DNA of 64,000 bases from Bradyrhizobium japonicum USDA 6 (GTDB lineage: Bacteria; Pseudomonadota; Alphaproteobacteria; Rhizobiales; Xanthobacteraceae). The notes beneath the pieces are model-generated. The model did no database searches and was not told the origin of the DNA. It was given only the letters and a program-made list of their open reading frames with translations. A program made the translations under genes and the position numbers. The stretch covers positions 1,240,001 to 1,304,000 of the forward strand of contig NC_017249.1 in NCBI RefSeq assembly GCF_000284375.1. Direction: 5' to 3'. This document shows positions 8,575 to 17,625 of this stretch, one piece after another (the first letter of the stretch is position 1; every line of letters begins with the position of its first letter).

Positions 8575-9309
8575 TCAGAACACGAGCACCATGCCGTCTT
8601 CGGCGGCGAGATGCGGGACGTCGTCCAGGCGCGACAGCATGTCGTCGCTCATATGGGTGAGGACAAGCCGCTTGGCGCCGATGGCGGGGAGGTGCTGTTC
8701 CAAGGTCTTCAGGCTGAGATGGTTCTTGACCACCTTCTCGTACATATAGGCTTCCGCAATGAAAAGGTCCGCGCCATGCGCCAGCGGAATGAGCGTCTCC
8801 GTCCATTCGGTGTCGGCGCTGTAGGCGAGCGTGCGGCCTTCGACCTCGACGCGGTAGGCCAAGAACGGCCCGCCGGATTCGCCGTGCACCACCGGGTAGG
8901 GCGTCACATTCACCCCGCCAAAGCTCTGGCTTCGCCCGGGCGCTAGTTCGATGAGGTTCAGCTCGAAATGCTGCTTGGTCTTCGAGGAGTGCTCGAACAG
9001 CGCCTCCATCACTTGGCCGAGCCGCGTCTCGAGGCCTTGCGGGCCCGCGATCGTCAGCGGCCGGGTCCGCCGCGAGAATTGCGCATCGAGCAGGACAAAC
9101 GGCAGCCCGGCAAAATGGTCGCCGTGGAAATGCGTGATGAGAATGAGGTCGATCTCGTTGCGATCGATCTCGAGCCGCTTCAACGCCGGCAGCGCCGACG
9201 TGCCGCAATCTATCAGGAAGTTGGCCGCGCGCCCCGAGATGTGGAAGCAGGTGTTGAGCCTGCCGCCCGAGCCGAAGGCGTCGCCGCAGCCGACAAAGCG
9301 CAATTGCAT
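8575..9309 (-). CDS. MBL-fold metallo-hydrolase, RNase Z-like
   Basis: 244 residues. It is a metallo-beta-lactamase fold of the RNase Z/ElaC-like group, with an N-terminal GCGDAFGSGGR segment and the zinc motif THFHGDH at about 59-65. Further histidines follow in YPVVHG, and there is an aspartate in YSADTEW and a final TH in LTHMSDD. It could process RNA 3' ends or cleave a small phosphodiester; the substrate cannot be read from the sequence. It is first in an operon with the MATE exporter, one base apart. Confidence 0.88.
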   Translation of the reverse strand: MQLRFVGCGDAFGSGGRLNTCFHISGRAANFLIDCGTSALPALKRLEIDRNEIDLILITHFHGDHFAGLPFVLLDAQFSRRTRPLTIAGPQGLETRLGQVMEALFEHSSKTKQHFELNLIELAPGRSQSFGGVNVTPYPVVHGESGGPFLAYRVEVEGRTLAYSADTEWTETLIPLAHGADLFIAEAYMYEKVVKNHLSLKTLEQHLPAIGAKRLVLTHMSDDMLSRLDDVPHLAAEDGMVLVF

Positions 9310-9331
9310 CGGCTGCGGGCTCCCAAATCCT

Positions 9332-9637
9332 TTACCTGTTGCGCGGCGCGCCGAACACGCGCGAGAGCAGCCAGATCGGGATCACGATGACCGCGCCGAG
9401 CAGGAAGTAGCGCCACAGCCAGTTCACCGCGTCGAAGCCGAGATCCCACAGACGCTGGAACAGCAAGCGGATGCTGTAGATGATGTTCCAGGGATCGAAA
9501 CCGATCGCGGCGAGCACGACGCCGACCAGGATCGAGAGCAGGACCAGGCGAAACGCGACCGCCAGCGGCGAGCCGCCGAGAAAGCGGTTCAGCCCATCGC
9601 TGCGGCCGGCCGGCAAATCTCTGACGTCTTGGACCAT
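9332..9637 (-). CDS. Small two-span membrane protein, DUF6460-like
   Basis: 101 residues from the ATG at 9637, chosen because a strong GAGGAG ribosome site precedes it; the longer frame to 9712 lacks one. Two hydrophobic segments (about 30-50 and 77-95) flank an amphipathic stretch with FQRLWDLGFDAVNWLWRYFLLG. I recall such proteins in rhizobia as DUF6460, but cannot confirm this. It lies 22 bases upstream of the MBL hydrolase on the same strand and may be part of that operon. Function unknown. Confidence 0.7.
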   Translation of the reverse strand: MVQDVRDLPAGRSDGLNRFLGGSPLAVAFRLVLLSILVGVVLAAIGFDPWNIIYSIRLLFQRLWDLGFDAVNWLWRYFLLGAVIVIPIWLLSRVFGAPRNR

Positions 9638-9708
9638 CTCAAACTCCTCGCGGGGATTCGCCCTATTATAGGTCACGGCGGGGCACATGGGGAACCCGCA
9701 TTCCCTCG

Positions 9709-11397
9709 TCAATGGCTGTCGGCGGAAGCCGCAACCTTAATTGTTGGTAGGGATTCGTCAGCCTTCAGCATGTTTTCCAGCGTTTCCAACCGGTCGGCCT
9801 CGCGCGGCGGCTTGTCCCAGCGCAGCCGGCTGATGCGGGGAAAGCGCATGGCGACGCCGGATTTGTGCCGCGGGGAACGCTGCAGCCCCTCGAACGCCAC
9901 CTCCAGCACCAGCCCCTTGTCACGCTCGTGCACGACATGGCGCACGGGGCCGAATTTCTCGGTGGTGTTGCGGCGGACGAAACGATCGATCTGCAAGAGC
10001 TCCTCGTCGGTGAAGCCGAAATAGGCTTTTCCGACCGGCACCAGCTCGTCGCCGGCTTCGCCTGCGGTCCAGACGCCGAAGGTGTAGTCGGAGTAATAGG
10101 ACGAGCGCTTGCCGTGGCCGCGCTGGGCATACATCAGCACGGCGTCGATGATGTGCGGATCGCGCTTCCACTTCCACCACTGGCCCTTTGGCCGCCCCGG
10201 CAGGTAAGGCGCATCGCGCCGCTTCAACATGACGCCTTCGACGGCGTCGGCATCCGCCCCCGCGCCAGCACTCGCGGGATCGGCGCGCGCCGCGGTCAGC
10301 GCCTGCCAGCTTGCGAAGGGCACGGTGGGCGACAGGTCGATGCGGGGGTCGTCGAGCTTGCCGATGAACGTCTCCAGCCGTTCGCGCCGTTCCGCGAAGG
10401 GCAGCTCGCGCAGATCGTTCGCGTCGTCGCCGAGCAGATCGTAGGCGCGCAAATGGATCGGAAATTCCTTGATCAGCTTCGGCGAGACGACCTTGCGGTT
10501 GAGGCGCTGTTGCAAAACGTTGAAACTCTGCACGCGGCCTTCGCGCAGGATCAGAAGCTCGCCGTCGATCGCGCCCGCGAGCCGCAGCGACGGCACCAGG
10601 TCCGGGAAGCTCCCCGTGATGTCCTCACCGGTGCGCGAATAGAGCCGCGCCGTGATCTGCCCGCGCTCATCGCGGCCCGCCACCGCCTGCACGCGGATGC
10701 CGTCCCATTTCCATTCGGCGACGTAATCGGCGGGATCGAGCGCGGCGAAATCCGTGTCCTCGATCGCGTGCGCGAGCATCACCGGGCGGAACGGCGCGGG
10801 ATCGCGATTGACCGGTTTTTCGCCGCGGCGTTCGAGCCAGGCGAACAGGTCGAGATAGGGAGGGCTGAGCCCCGGCCAGATCAGCTCGACTTCGTGCGGG
10901 TCCTTGTCGCCGAGCGCAGCAGCCGCGGTCTTCGCCAGCCGCGCGGAGATGCCGATGCGCAGCGCGCCGGTGACGAGCTTCAGCAGCGCCCAGCGGCCGG
11001 TCTCGTCGAGCTCGTCGAGCCAGCGTTCGAGCTGCTTCGGCAGCTCGGTCTTGCCGAGCGTGCGGAGCGTGGTGACGACGTCCGTGAGCGTCGGGGGAGG
11101 CGGGTTGTTGTGGGCTGCCATGGCCGCTTTCGGCCACATCAGCGCCACCGTCTCCGAGAGATCGCCGACGTAATCGTAGCTCAACCCGAACAGCACCTCA
11201 TCCGTGCGCGACGCGATCAAATCGCGGATCAGTGCGGGCTTGGCATGCTTGAAGCTCAGCGCGCCTGTCAGCGCGGCCAGCGCGTAGCCGCGGTCGGGAT
11301 CGCCGACCTCGCGGAAATAGCCGGTGATCAGCCGCAGCTTGTTGTTGCGGCCGGGCTCGTAGGCGAGGCGATCCAGCAGCTCGGCGAAGCGGTTCAT
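9709..11397 (-). CDS. ATP-dependent DNA ligase of the ligase-associated damage response set
   Basis: 562 residues: an N-terminal helical DNA-binding domain (1-200), an adenylation domain and a C-terminal OB domain. The ligase motif I is EWKWDGIR with the AMP-accepting lysine at residue 230. Motif III (AIDGELLI) and motif IV/V segments (DAVEGVMLKRRDAPY, GQWWKWKRD) are present. It matches the bacterial ATP-dependent ligase type linked to cisplatin-damage response, not the LigD end-joining type. It is coupled to the upstream MBL exonuclease by a four-base ATGA overlap. The second half of the set (helicase, PdeM) lies at 15-18.3 kb. Confidence 0.93.
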   Translation of the reverse strand: MNRFAELLDRLAYEPGRNNKLRLITGYFREVGDPDRGYALAALTGALSFKHAKPALIRDLIASRTDEVLFGLSYDYVGDLSETVALMWPKAAMAAHNNPPPPTLTDVVTTLRTLGKTELPKQLERWLDELDETGRWALLKLVTGALRIGISARLAKTAAAALGDKDPHEVELIWPGLSPPYLDLFAWLERRGEKPVNRDPAPFRPVMLAHAIEDTDFAALDPADYVAEWKWDGIRVQAVAGRDERGQITARLYSRTGEDITGSFPDLVPSLRLAGAIDGELLILREGRVQSFNVLQQRLNRKVVSPKLIKEFPIHLRAYDLLGDDANDLRELPFAERRERLETFIGKLDDPRIDLSPTVPFASWQALTAARADPASAGAGADADAVEGVMLKRRDAPYLPGRPKGQWWKWKRDPHIIDAVLMYAQRGHGKRSSYYSDYTFGVWTAGEAGDELVPVGKAYFGFTDEELLQIDRFVRRNTTEKFGPVRHVVHERDKGLVLEVAFEGLQRSPRHKSGVAMRFPRISRLRWDKPPREADRLETLENMLKADESLPTIKVAASADSH

Positions 11398-12440
11398 GCT
11401 TCGGCCTCATCTTGAAGCGGCGTCTCGCTCTCCTCCTCGTCGCCATAGCCGACGAGATCGAGCGGCTGCGCGCGAAGACCTTGCGACTTGCACCAATGCA
11501 CCAGCGCGTCTTCCTGGCCATGCGTCACCCAGATCTCGCCGGCGCCGGTCGCGGCGATGGTCGCGGTGAGGCCGTCCCAATCGGCGTGGTCGGAGATCAC
11601 CAGCGGCAGCTCGATGCCGCGCTGCCGTGCGCGGGCACGCACCCGCATCCACCCCGAGGCAAAGGCGGTGACGGGGTCGGGAAAGCGCCGCGTCCAGAGG
11701 TCCGAGGTGGCCGACGGCGGCGCCAGCGTGATGGTGCCGGCAAGCGCCGCCTTCTTCACGCCCATCACCGGCCTGAGCTCGCCGAGATTGATCCGGCGGC
11801 TCTGATAGTACTCGGTGATCTTCTCCATCGCGCCATGCAGGTAGATCGGTGCTTCATAGCCGGCCTGTCGCAACAGCGCGATCACGCGCTGCGCCTTGCC
11901 GAGCGAATAGGCGCCGACCAGATGCGCGCGCTCGGGAAACAATGCAACGGAGGCCAGCAGCTTCCTCACCTCGTCGGCGGCATCGCCATGGCGAAACACC
12001 GGCAGGCCGAAGGTGGCTTCAGTGATGAAGACGTCGCAGGGCACGAGCTCGAACGGCGTGCAGGTCGGGTCGGGCGCATCCTTGTAGTCGCCGGAGGCGA
12101 CGATGCAGGTGTCCTTGCAGGTCACGGCGATCTGCGCCGAGCCCAGCACATGACCGGCCGGATGAAACCTCACGCGGACGTCGCCGAGCCGGATCTCCTC
12201 GCCATAGCGGATTGCTTGCGTCGAGCCGGCAAAGTTCTCGCCATAGCGCAGCCGCATCATGTCGAGCGTTTCCTGCGTCGCCAGCACCGCGCCATGGCCG
12301 GCGCGGGCATGGTCGGAATGGCCGTGGGTGATCACGGCCCGCTCGACCGGGCGGACAGGGTCGATGTGGAAGTTGCCGGGCTTGCAGCACAGGCCGTCAG
12401 CAGTTGGCAGCAGGATGTCTTGCGGACGCATGTGCGTCAT
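11394..12440 (-). CDS. Ligase-associated DNA damage response exonuclease (MBL/beta-CASP)
   Basis: 348 residues from the ATG at 12440 (an ATG at 12431 is also possible; the open frame continues upstream to 12869 through repeat DNA and is not coding). It belongs to the MBL-beta-CASP nucleases. The metal motif HGHSDHARAGH is at about 41-51, followed by FHPAGHVLGSAQ, SGDYK, an ITEATFG strand and a late SDHADW histidine. Relatives degrade damaged DNA ends before sealing. Its stop overlaps the ligase start by four bases, so the two are made together. It is divergent from the TPR-methyltransferase. Confidence 0.9.
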   Translation of the reverse strand: MTHMRPQDILLPTADGLCCKPGNFHIDPVRPVERAVITHGHSDHARAGHGAVLATQETLDMMRLRYGENFAGSTQAIRYGEEIRLGDVRVRFHPAGHVLGSAQIAVTCKDTCIVASGDYKDAPDPTCTPFELVPCDVFITEATFGLPVFRHGDAADEVRKLLASVALFPERAHLVGAYSLGKAQRVIALLRQAGYEAPIYLHGAMEKITEYYQSRRINLGELRPVMGVKKAALAGTITLAPPSATSDLWTRRFPDPVTAFASGWMRVRARARQRGIELPLVISDHADWDGLTATIAATGAGEIWVTHGQEDALVHWCKSQGLRAQPLDLVGYGDEEESETPLQDEAEA

Positions 12441-12468
12441 ATAGGGAGCGGCCACCCCAAATGAACCC

Positions 12469-12551
12469 GTCATGCGCGGGCTTGACCCGCGCCTCCATCC
12501 TTTTAAAGAGTTCCCTTTTTGATGGATTGCCGGGTCGAGCCCGGCGATGAC
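12469..12551. repeat. Palindromic intergenic repeat, GTCAT family
   Basis: GTCATGCGCGGG and CGGCGATGAC ends enclose two short hairpins (GCGGGCTTGACCCGC, CCGGGTCGAGCCCGG). It sits between the divergent exonuclease and methyltransferase genes, an unusual place for this family, and overlaps their upstream regions. Confidence 0.7.
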
Positions 12552-12564
12552 AATCGGTTCCCAG

Positions 12565-13491
12565 ATGCCCCTGCGCCTGTTCCACTCCTCCGGCGATCTC
12601 ATGGCCGACCGCCGTTTCGAGTTCGCGCGCGACCTCCAGCTCAAGGGCGATCTGCCCGCCGCCGCCGACCTCATCGAGCAGGCGATCGAGCTCGCGCCTG
12701 ACTTCACCTCGGCCTGGTTCACGCTCGGCGAGATCCGCCAGCAGCTCGGCGAGCGCGACAAGGCGATTGCGGCGTTCCGGAAGGCATGCGACTGCGACCC
12801 CGAGGACCAGCACGGCGCCGGCCTGCATCTGATGCGGCTCGGCGACGCGCAGATGGCGGAGATGCCCAAGGCCTATGTGCAGGCGCTATTCGACCAGTAC
12901 GCGCCGCGCTTCGAGCATGCGCTGATCAACGACCTCGGCTACCGCGCGCCGTCGCTGATCTTCAAGGCGGTGCTGGCCGCGCGCGTCGCCGCGAAGAAGC
13001 CGGCCTTCTTCAAGCGCACCATCGATCTCGGCTGCGGCACCGGGCTTGCGGCCGCCGCTTTCGCCAAGCAGGTCGATCATTTCATCGGCATCGATCTGTC
13101 GCCCGGCATGATCAAGGAGGCGCGCGCCACCGAGCTCTATGCGGAGCTCGAGGTCGCCGACATGATCGAAGGCCTGCGCACCAAGGGTGATGCGAGCGCG
13201 AACCTCGTCGTCGCCGCGGATGCGTTCGTCTATCTCTCCGATCTCGCGCCGGTGCTCATCGAAGCCAAGCGCGTGCTCGTATCCGGCGGCGTGCTCGCTT
13301 TCACGCTGGAGACGCATGACGGCGGCGGCATCGTGCTTGGCGAAGGCCTGCGTTATGCCCATTCGGCGGAATATGTGCGCGGCGCGATGGCGAACGCCGG
13401 GCTCAAGCTGCTGACAATGGAGCCGGCATCGCCACGCATCGAGAACAACGAGCCGGTGCGCGGTCTCGTCGTCGTCGCCGAGAAAACTTGA
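12565..13491 (+). CDS. TPR-containing class I SAM-dependent methyltransferase
   Basis: 308 residues from the ATG at 12565; ATGs at 12547 and 12601 are alternatives and no clear ribosome site decides. Residues about 15-90 form two TPR-like helical pairs (ARDLQLKGDLPAAADLIEQ, LGEIRQQLGERDKAIAAF). A Rossmann methyltransferase domain follows, with the SAM motif IDLGCGTG and an acidic FIGIDLSPGMI strand. The methyl acceptor is unknown. It splits the ligase-associated repair set and points toward the helicase and PdeM genes. Confidence 0.88.
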   Translation: MPLRLFHSSGDLMADRRFEFARDLQLKGDLPAAADLIEQAIELAPDFTSAWFTLGEIRQQLGERDKAIAAFRKACDCDPEDQHGAGLHLMRLGDAQMAEMPKAYVQALFDQYAPRFEHALINDLGYRAPSLIFKAVLAARVAAKKPAFFKRTIDLGCGTGLAAAAFAKQVDHFIGIDLSPGMIKEARATELYAELEVADMIEGLRTKGDASANLVVAADAFVYLSDLAPVLIEAKRVLVSGGVLAFTLETHDGGGIVLGEGLRYAHSAEYVRGAMANAGLKLLTMEPASPRIENNEPVRGLVVVAEKT

Positions 13492-13506
13492 GTTTAGGCG
13501 CTAAAC
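13492..13506. other. 15-bp perfect palindrome after the methyltransferase stop
   Basis: GTTTAG, centre GCG, CTAAAC, beginning at the base after the TGA stop. The arms are too short and lack a T-run, so it is not a clear terminator. It could be an operator for the downstream solute-binding protein, whose ATG lies about 100 bases on. Confidence 0.35.
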
Positions 13507-13607
13507 ACCCTGCGATTTAAGCGTCATTGCGTCGCAAAGCGGCGTCTTCCTACTTGCGAGCCGTGCTGCGTTGCCAGCACAATGCGCGCACTAGGGAGAA
13601 ACAAATA

Positions 13608-14837
13608 ATGACCAAGAATCCATCGCGGCGCGATTTCAGCGCCGGTGCGCTCGCAACCATGGCAGCATCCACATTGCCCGCGCCTTACGTCTGGGCCGCC
13701 GAGAAGAAATACGATGCGGGCGCCAGCGACACCGAAATCAAGATCGGCCAGACCGTGCCGCATTCCGGGCCCGGCTCGCTGTACGGCGTGTTGGGGCGCA
13801 TCGGCGAAGCCTATTTCCAGATGCTGAACGAGAAGGGCGGCATCAACGGCCGCAAGGTCAAGTTCCTCACCATGGACGATGCCTACAGCGCGCCGAAATG
13901 CGTCGAGGCGACGCGGCGCCTGGTCGAGCAGGAAGAGGTGCTGGCGCTCTATGGCTCGCTCGGCACCGCGCCACAGACCTCCGTGCACAAATACCTGAAT
14001 TCGAAAGGCGTGCCGCAACTGTTGCTCAACACCGGCGCGTCGAAGTGGAACAATCCGAAAGAATTCAAATGGACGATGGCAGGCCTGCCGCTCTATCCGA
14101 CCGAGGCGCGCATCCTGGCGCGGCACGTCGTCGCCGTGAAGCCGAACGCCAAGATCGGCATCCTCTACCAGAACGACGATTTCGGCCGCGACTTCCTGGG
14201 GCCGTTCAAGAAGGTGCTGGCTGATGCCGGCGGCACGGCGCAGGTGATCATGGAGCAGACCTACGATCTCACCGATCCGACGGTCGATTCCCAGCTCATC
14301 AATCTCTCGAAGTCGGGGGCTGACGTCTTCTACAACATCACTACCGGCAAGGCGACGTCGCAGTCGATCCGCAAGGTCGCCGAGCTCGGATGGAAGCCGC
14401 TGCAATTGTTGTCGGCCGGTTCGACCGGCCGCTCGATCCTCAATGCGGCGGGCCTGGAGAACGCGACCGGCATCGTCGCCATCCGCTACAACAAGGAAGT
14501 CGGCCTGCCCAAATGGGAGAAGGACCCGGACGTGATGGCGTTCGAGGAATTGCGCAAGAAGTACACGCCGGCGATCGATCAGGACAACACCATCGCCTTT
14601 GCCGGTTACGGCCAGGCCGTCACCATGGGCGAGATCCTGCGCCGCTGCGGCGACGATCTCACCCGCGCCAACGTGCTGAAGCAGGCGTCCACGCTCGCGG
14701 GCTTCCACTCGCCCTATTTCCTCGACGGCGTCACCTACAGCTACACGCCGGACGACTACACGCCGATGAAGACGCTCTTCATCTCCACCTTCAGCGGCAA
14801 GGACTGGGACATCTCCGACAAGCCGATGTCAGAGTAG
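13608..14837 (+). CDS. ABC transporter substrate-binding protein, branched-chain amino acid type
   Basis: 409 residues from the ATG at 13608, chosen for a GGGAG ribosome site and because it places a Tat-like signal (SRRDFSAGALATMAAS) at the N-terminus with cleavage after WAA. The mature part is a Peripla_BP_6 (LivJ/LivK-like) two-lobed binding domain, opening IKIGQTVPHSGPGSLYG and ending with a YTPDDYTPMKTL hinge segment. It would capture branched-chain amino acids, amides or aromatic acids in the periplasm. No permease or ATPase gene is near, so it is an orphan inside a DNA repair neighbourhood. Confidence 0.9.
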   Translation: MTKNPSRRDFSAGALATMAASTLPAPYVWAAEKKYDAGASDTEIKIGQTVPHSGPGSLYGVLGRIGEAYFQMLNEKGGINGRKVKFLTMDDAYSAPKCVEATRRLVEQEEVLALYGSLGTAPQTSVHKYLNSKGVPQLLLNTGASKWNNPKEFKWTMAGLPLYPTEARILARHVVAVKPNAKIGILYQNDDFGRDFLGPFKKVLADAGGTAQVIMEQTYDLTDPTVDSQLINLSKSGADVFYNITTGKATSQSIRKVAELGWKPLQLLSAGSTGRSILNAAGLENATGIVAIRYNKEVGLPKWEKDPDVMAFEELRKKYTPAIDQDNTIAFAGYGQAVTMGEILRRCGDDLTRANVLKQASTLAGFHSPYFLDGVTYSYTPDDYTPMKTLFISTFSGKDWDISDKPMSE

Positions 14838-14852
14838 GTGTGGGCAGAGTGC

Positions 14853-14946
14853 CGTAGGGTGGGCAAAGGCGCGTAGCGCCGTGCCCACCATCTCTCCCGG
14901 TGCTCGGGGCGAATGGTGGGCACGCTTCGCTTTGCCCACCCTACGG
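14853..14946. repeat. Inverted repeat, GTAGGGTGGGCAAAG family
   Basis: GTAGGGTGGGCAAAGGCG and CGCTTTGCCCACCCTAC form the outer arms, with inner CGTGCCCACC/GGTGGGCACG arms. A second copy lies at 50318. It fills the gap before the helicase gene. Confidence 0.85.
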
Positions 14947-14995
14947 GACCTCCCACCCCTCGACGAACCCGCCCGCACGGCTTACCTGTGATGCC

Positions 14996-17572
14996 GTGCC
15001 GCCCCGCATCCTCAAAATCCCGGCCGAGCCGGCCACGCTGCTGCCCGACCGCTTCCAGGCGTGGTTCGCGGCCCGCGGCTGGTCGCCGCGTGAGCATCAG
15101 CTCGCGCTGCTGGACAAGGCCCGAGAGGATCGTTCCGCACTGCTGATAGCCCCCACCGGCGCGGGCAAGACGCTGGCGGGATTTCTGCCGACGCTGGTGG
15201 AGCTCTCGACGCAGCCGGTCGAACGGGGCGCAGGGGCGAAGCAAAGCCTCGTCTCCACCGGCCGCGATGTTCGCCGCAGCGATGGCCTGCATACGCTCTA
15301 CATCTCGCCGCTGAAAGCGCTCGCCGTCGACATCGCCCGCAATCTCGAACGGCCGATTGCGGAGATGGGGCTGCCGATCAAGGTCGAGACGCGCACCGGC
15401 GATACACCGGTGTCGCGGCGGCAGCGCCAGCGGCGCTATCCGCCCGATATCCTGCTGACGACGCCTGAGCAGGTCGCGCTGCTGCTCTCCTCCGATGACG
15501 CGCCGTTCCTGTTCTCCTCGCTGCGACGCATAGTGCTCGACGAGCTCCACGCGCTGGTGACGTCCAAGCGCGGGGATCTGCTTTCGCTGGGGCTGGCGCG
15601 GCTCTGGCAGCTGGCGCCGCAGCTGCGCGCGATCGGCCTGTCGGCGACCGTGGCCGAGCCGGACCAGCTTGCGCGCTTCCTGGTGCCGCAGCCCGGCGGG
15701 AAGGAGGCGGCCGCCGACAGTGTCGTCGCCGGCGGTGCCGCGCCGCCGCTGGTCGAGATGCTGGATACGCGCGAACGCCTGCCCTGGGCCGGCCACAGCG
15801 CGCGCCACGCGCTTCCCGAAATCTACGAGCTGATCAAGGCCAACAGGACCACGCTTGTCTTCGTCAACACCCGCAGCCAGGCCGAGATGCTGTTCCAGAA
15901 TCTCTGGAGCATGAACGACGACAACCTCGCGATCGCGCTGCATCACGGCTCGCTCGACGTCGCCCAGCGCCGCAAGGTCGAGGACGCGATGTCGGCGGGC
16001 AGACTGCGCGGCGTGGTCTGCACCTCCTCGCTCGATCTCGGCGTCGACTGGGGCGATGTCGATCTCGTCGTCAATATCGGAGCGCCAAAAGGTTCTTCGC
16101 GTCTGATGCAGCGGATCGGCCGCGCCAATCACCGCCTTGATGAAGCCTCGCGCGCGGTGCTGGTGCCGGCGAACCGGTTCGAGGTGCTGGAGTGCCGCGC
16201 CGCGATCGATGCGATCGCCGAGAATGCGCAGGATACGCCACCCTTGCGCACCGGCGCACTCGACGTGCTGGCCCAGCACGTGCTCGGCCGCGCCTGCGGC
16301 GAGCCGTTTCTGAGCGATGATCTCTACGGCGAGGTGCTCACGGCCGCGCCTTACTCAGATCTCGCCCGACAAGATTTCGACGACGTCGTCGATTTCGTCG
16401 CCTCCGGCGGCTACGCGCTGAAGACCTATGAGCGCTTCGCCCGCATCAAGCAGGACAAGCAGGGGCGCTGGCGCGTCGCCAATCCAAAGGTCCGGCAGAG
16501 CTATCGTCTCAATGTCGGCACCATCGTCGAGGAGCCGATGCTGAAGGTGCGGCTCGTTCGTGGGCGCTCCAGCGGCAGCGGCTCGACCGGTGCCATCGCG
16601 CGCGGCGGCCGCCTGCTCGGCGAAATCGAAGAATATTTTATCGAGGGCCTGACCGCCGGCGACACCTTTGTGTTCGGCGGCGAAGTCGTGCGCTATGAGG
16701 CGTTGGCCGAGGATCAGGTCTATGTCTCCCGCGCCAACGACAAAGACCCGAAAGTGCCGTCCTATATGGGCGGCAAATTTCCGCTCTCGACCTATCTTGC
16801 CGAGCGCGTGCGGCGCCTGCTCGACGACCGCCGTGCATGGAACGGTCTGCCTGAGCAGGTGCGCGACTGGCTGTCGTTGCAGAAAGACGTCTCACGTGTG
16901 CCGGGCGTGCGCGAACTGCTGGTCGAGACCTTTCCACGCGGCAACAAGCACTATCTCATTTGCTATCCCTTCGAGGGCAGGCTCGCGCACCAGACGCTGG
17001 GCATGCTGCTGACGCGGCGGCTGGAGCGGATGCGCGCCCGGCCGCTCGGCTTCGTCGCCAATGAATATGCGGTGGCGATCTGGGGGCTTGGCGATGCCTC
17101 CTTCATGATCCGCAACGGCCAGCTCGATCTCGACGCGCTGTTCAACCCGGACATGCTCGGGGACGATCTTGAAGCCTGGCTCGCGGAATCCGCGCTGATG
17201 AAGCGCACCTTTCGCAATTGCGCGCTGATCTCCGGCCTGATCGAGCGGCGCTTCACCAGCGAGGACAAGAGCCGCCGCCAGGTGCTGTTCTCGACCGATC
17301 TCGTCTACGACGTCCTGCGAAAGCACCAGGCCGATCACGTGTTGCTGCGCGCCGCCCGTGCCGATGCCGCCACCGGCCTGCTCGACCTGCGCCGTCTCGG
17401 CGCCATGCTTGCCCGCATCCAGGGCCGTATCACCCATCGGGAACTCGATCACGTCTCGCCGCTCGCCGTCCCCGTGATGCTGGAAATCGGCCGCGAGTCA
17501 GTTTATGGCGAAGCTGGCGACGAGCTGCTGGCGGAAGCCGCCGATGAGCTTGTCAAAGAGGCGATGGGATAA
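14996..17572 (+). CDS. Ligase-associated DNA damage response DEXH-box helicase (Lhr-like)
   Basis: 858 residues if started at the GTG at 14996. The open frame extends to 14900 through repeat sequence, which is unlikely to be coding, and no strong ribosome site decides the start. Superfamily 2 helicase signatures are in order: a Q-like SPREHQ, Walker A APTGAGKT at about 51-58, DELH at about 182, GLSAT, then LHHGSLD, SSLDLGVDWG and QRIGRANHR. The C-terminal half matches Lhr-core extensions. It is expected to unwind or translocate 3'-5' on DNA in the same pathway as the ligase and exonuclease. PdeM follows closely. Confidence 0.92.
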   Translation: MPPRILKIPAEPATLLPDRFQAWFAARGWSPREHQLALLDKAREDRSALLIAPTGAGKTLAGFLPTLVELSTQPVERGAGAKQSLVSTGRDVRRSDGLHTLYISPLKALAVDIARNLERPIAEMGLPIKVETRTGDTPVSRRQRQRRYPPDILLTTPEQVALLLSSDDAPFLFSSLRRIVLDELHALVTSKRGDLLSLGLARLWQLAPQLRAIGLSATVAEPDQLARFLVPQPGGKEAAADSVVAGGAAPPLVEMLDTRERLPWAGHSARHALPEIYELIKANRTTLVFVNTRSQAEMLFQNLWSMNDDNLAIALHHGSLDVAQRRKVEDAMSAGRLRGVVCTSSLDLGVDWGDVDLVVNIGAPKGSSRLMQRIGRANHRLDEASRAVLVPANRFEVLECRAAIDAIAENAQDTPPLRTGALDVLAQHVLGRACGEPFLSDDLYGEVLTAAPYSDLARQDFDDVVDFVASGGYALKTYERFARIKQDKQGRWRVANPKVRQSYRLNVGTIVEEPMLKVRLVRGRSSGSGSTGAIARGGRLLGEIEEYFIEGLTAGDTFVFGGEVVRYEALAEDQVYVSRANDKDPKVPSYMGGKFPLSTYLAERVRRLLDDRRAWNGLPEQVRDWLSLQKDVSRVPGVRELLVETFPRGNKHYLICYPFEGRLAHQTLGMLLTRRLERMRARPLGFVANEYAVAIWGLGDASFMIRNGQLDLDALFNPDMLGDDLEAWLAESALMKRTFRNCALISGLIERRFTSEDKSRRQVLFSTDLVYDVLRKHQADHVLLRAARADAATGLLDLRRLGAMLARIQGRITHRELDHVSPLAVPVMLEIGRESVYGEAGDELLAEAADELVKEAMG

Positions 17573-17625
17573 GAGCAGGTTTGGACGTGACGATAGGCGC
17601 GCTGGTTTCAGGGGATGTGGAAGAC

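Noticed and set aside
14900..14995. Helicase start at 14900
   Set aside because: This part is the arm of an inverted repeat also present at 50318, so it is not likely coding.
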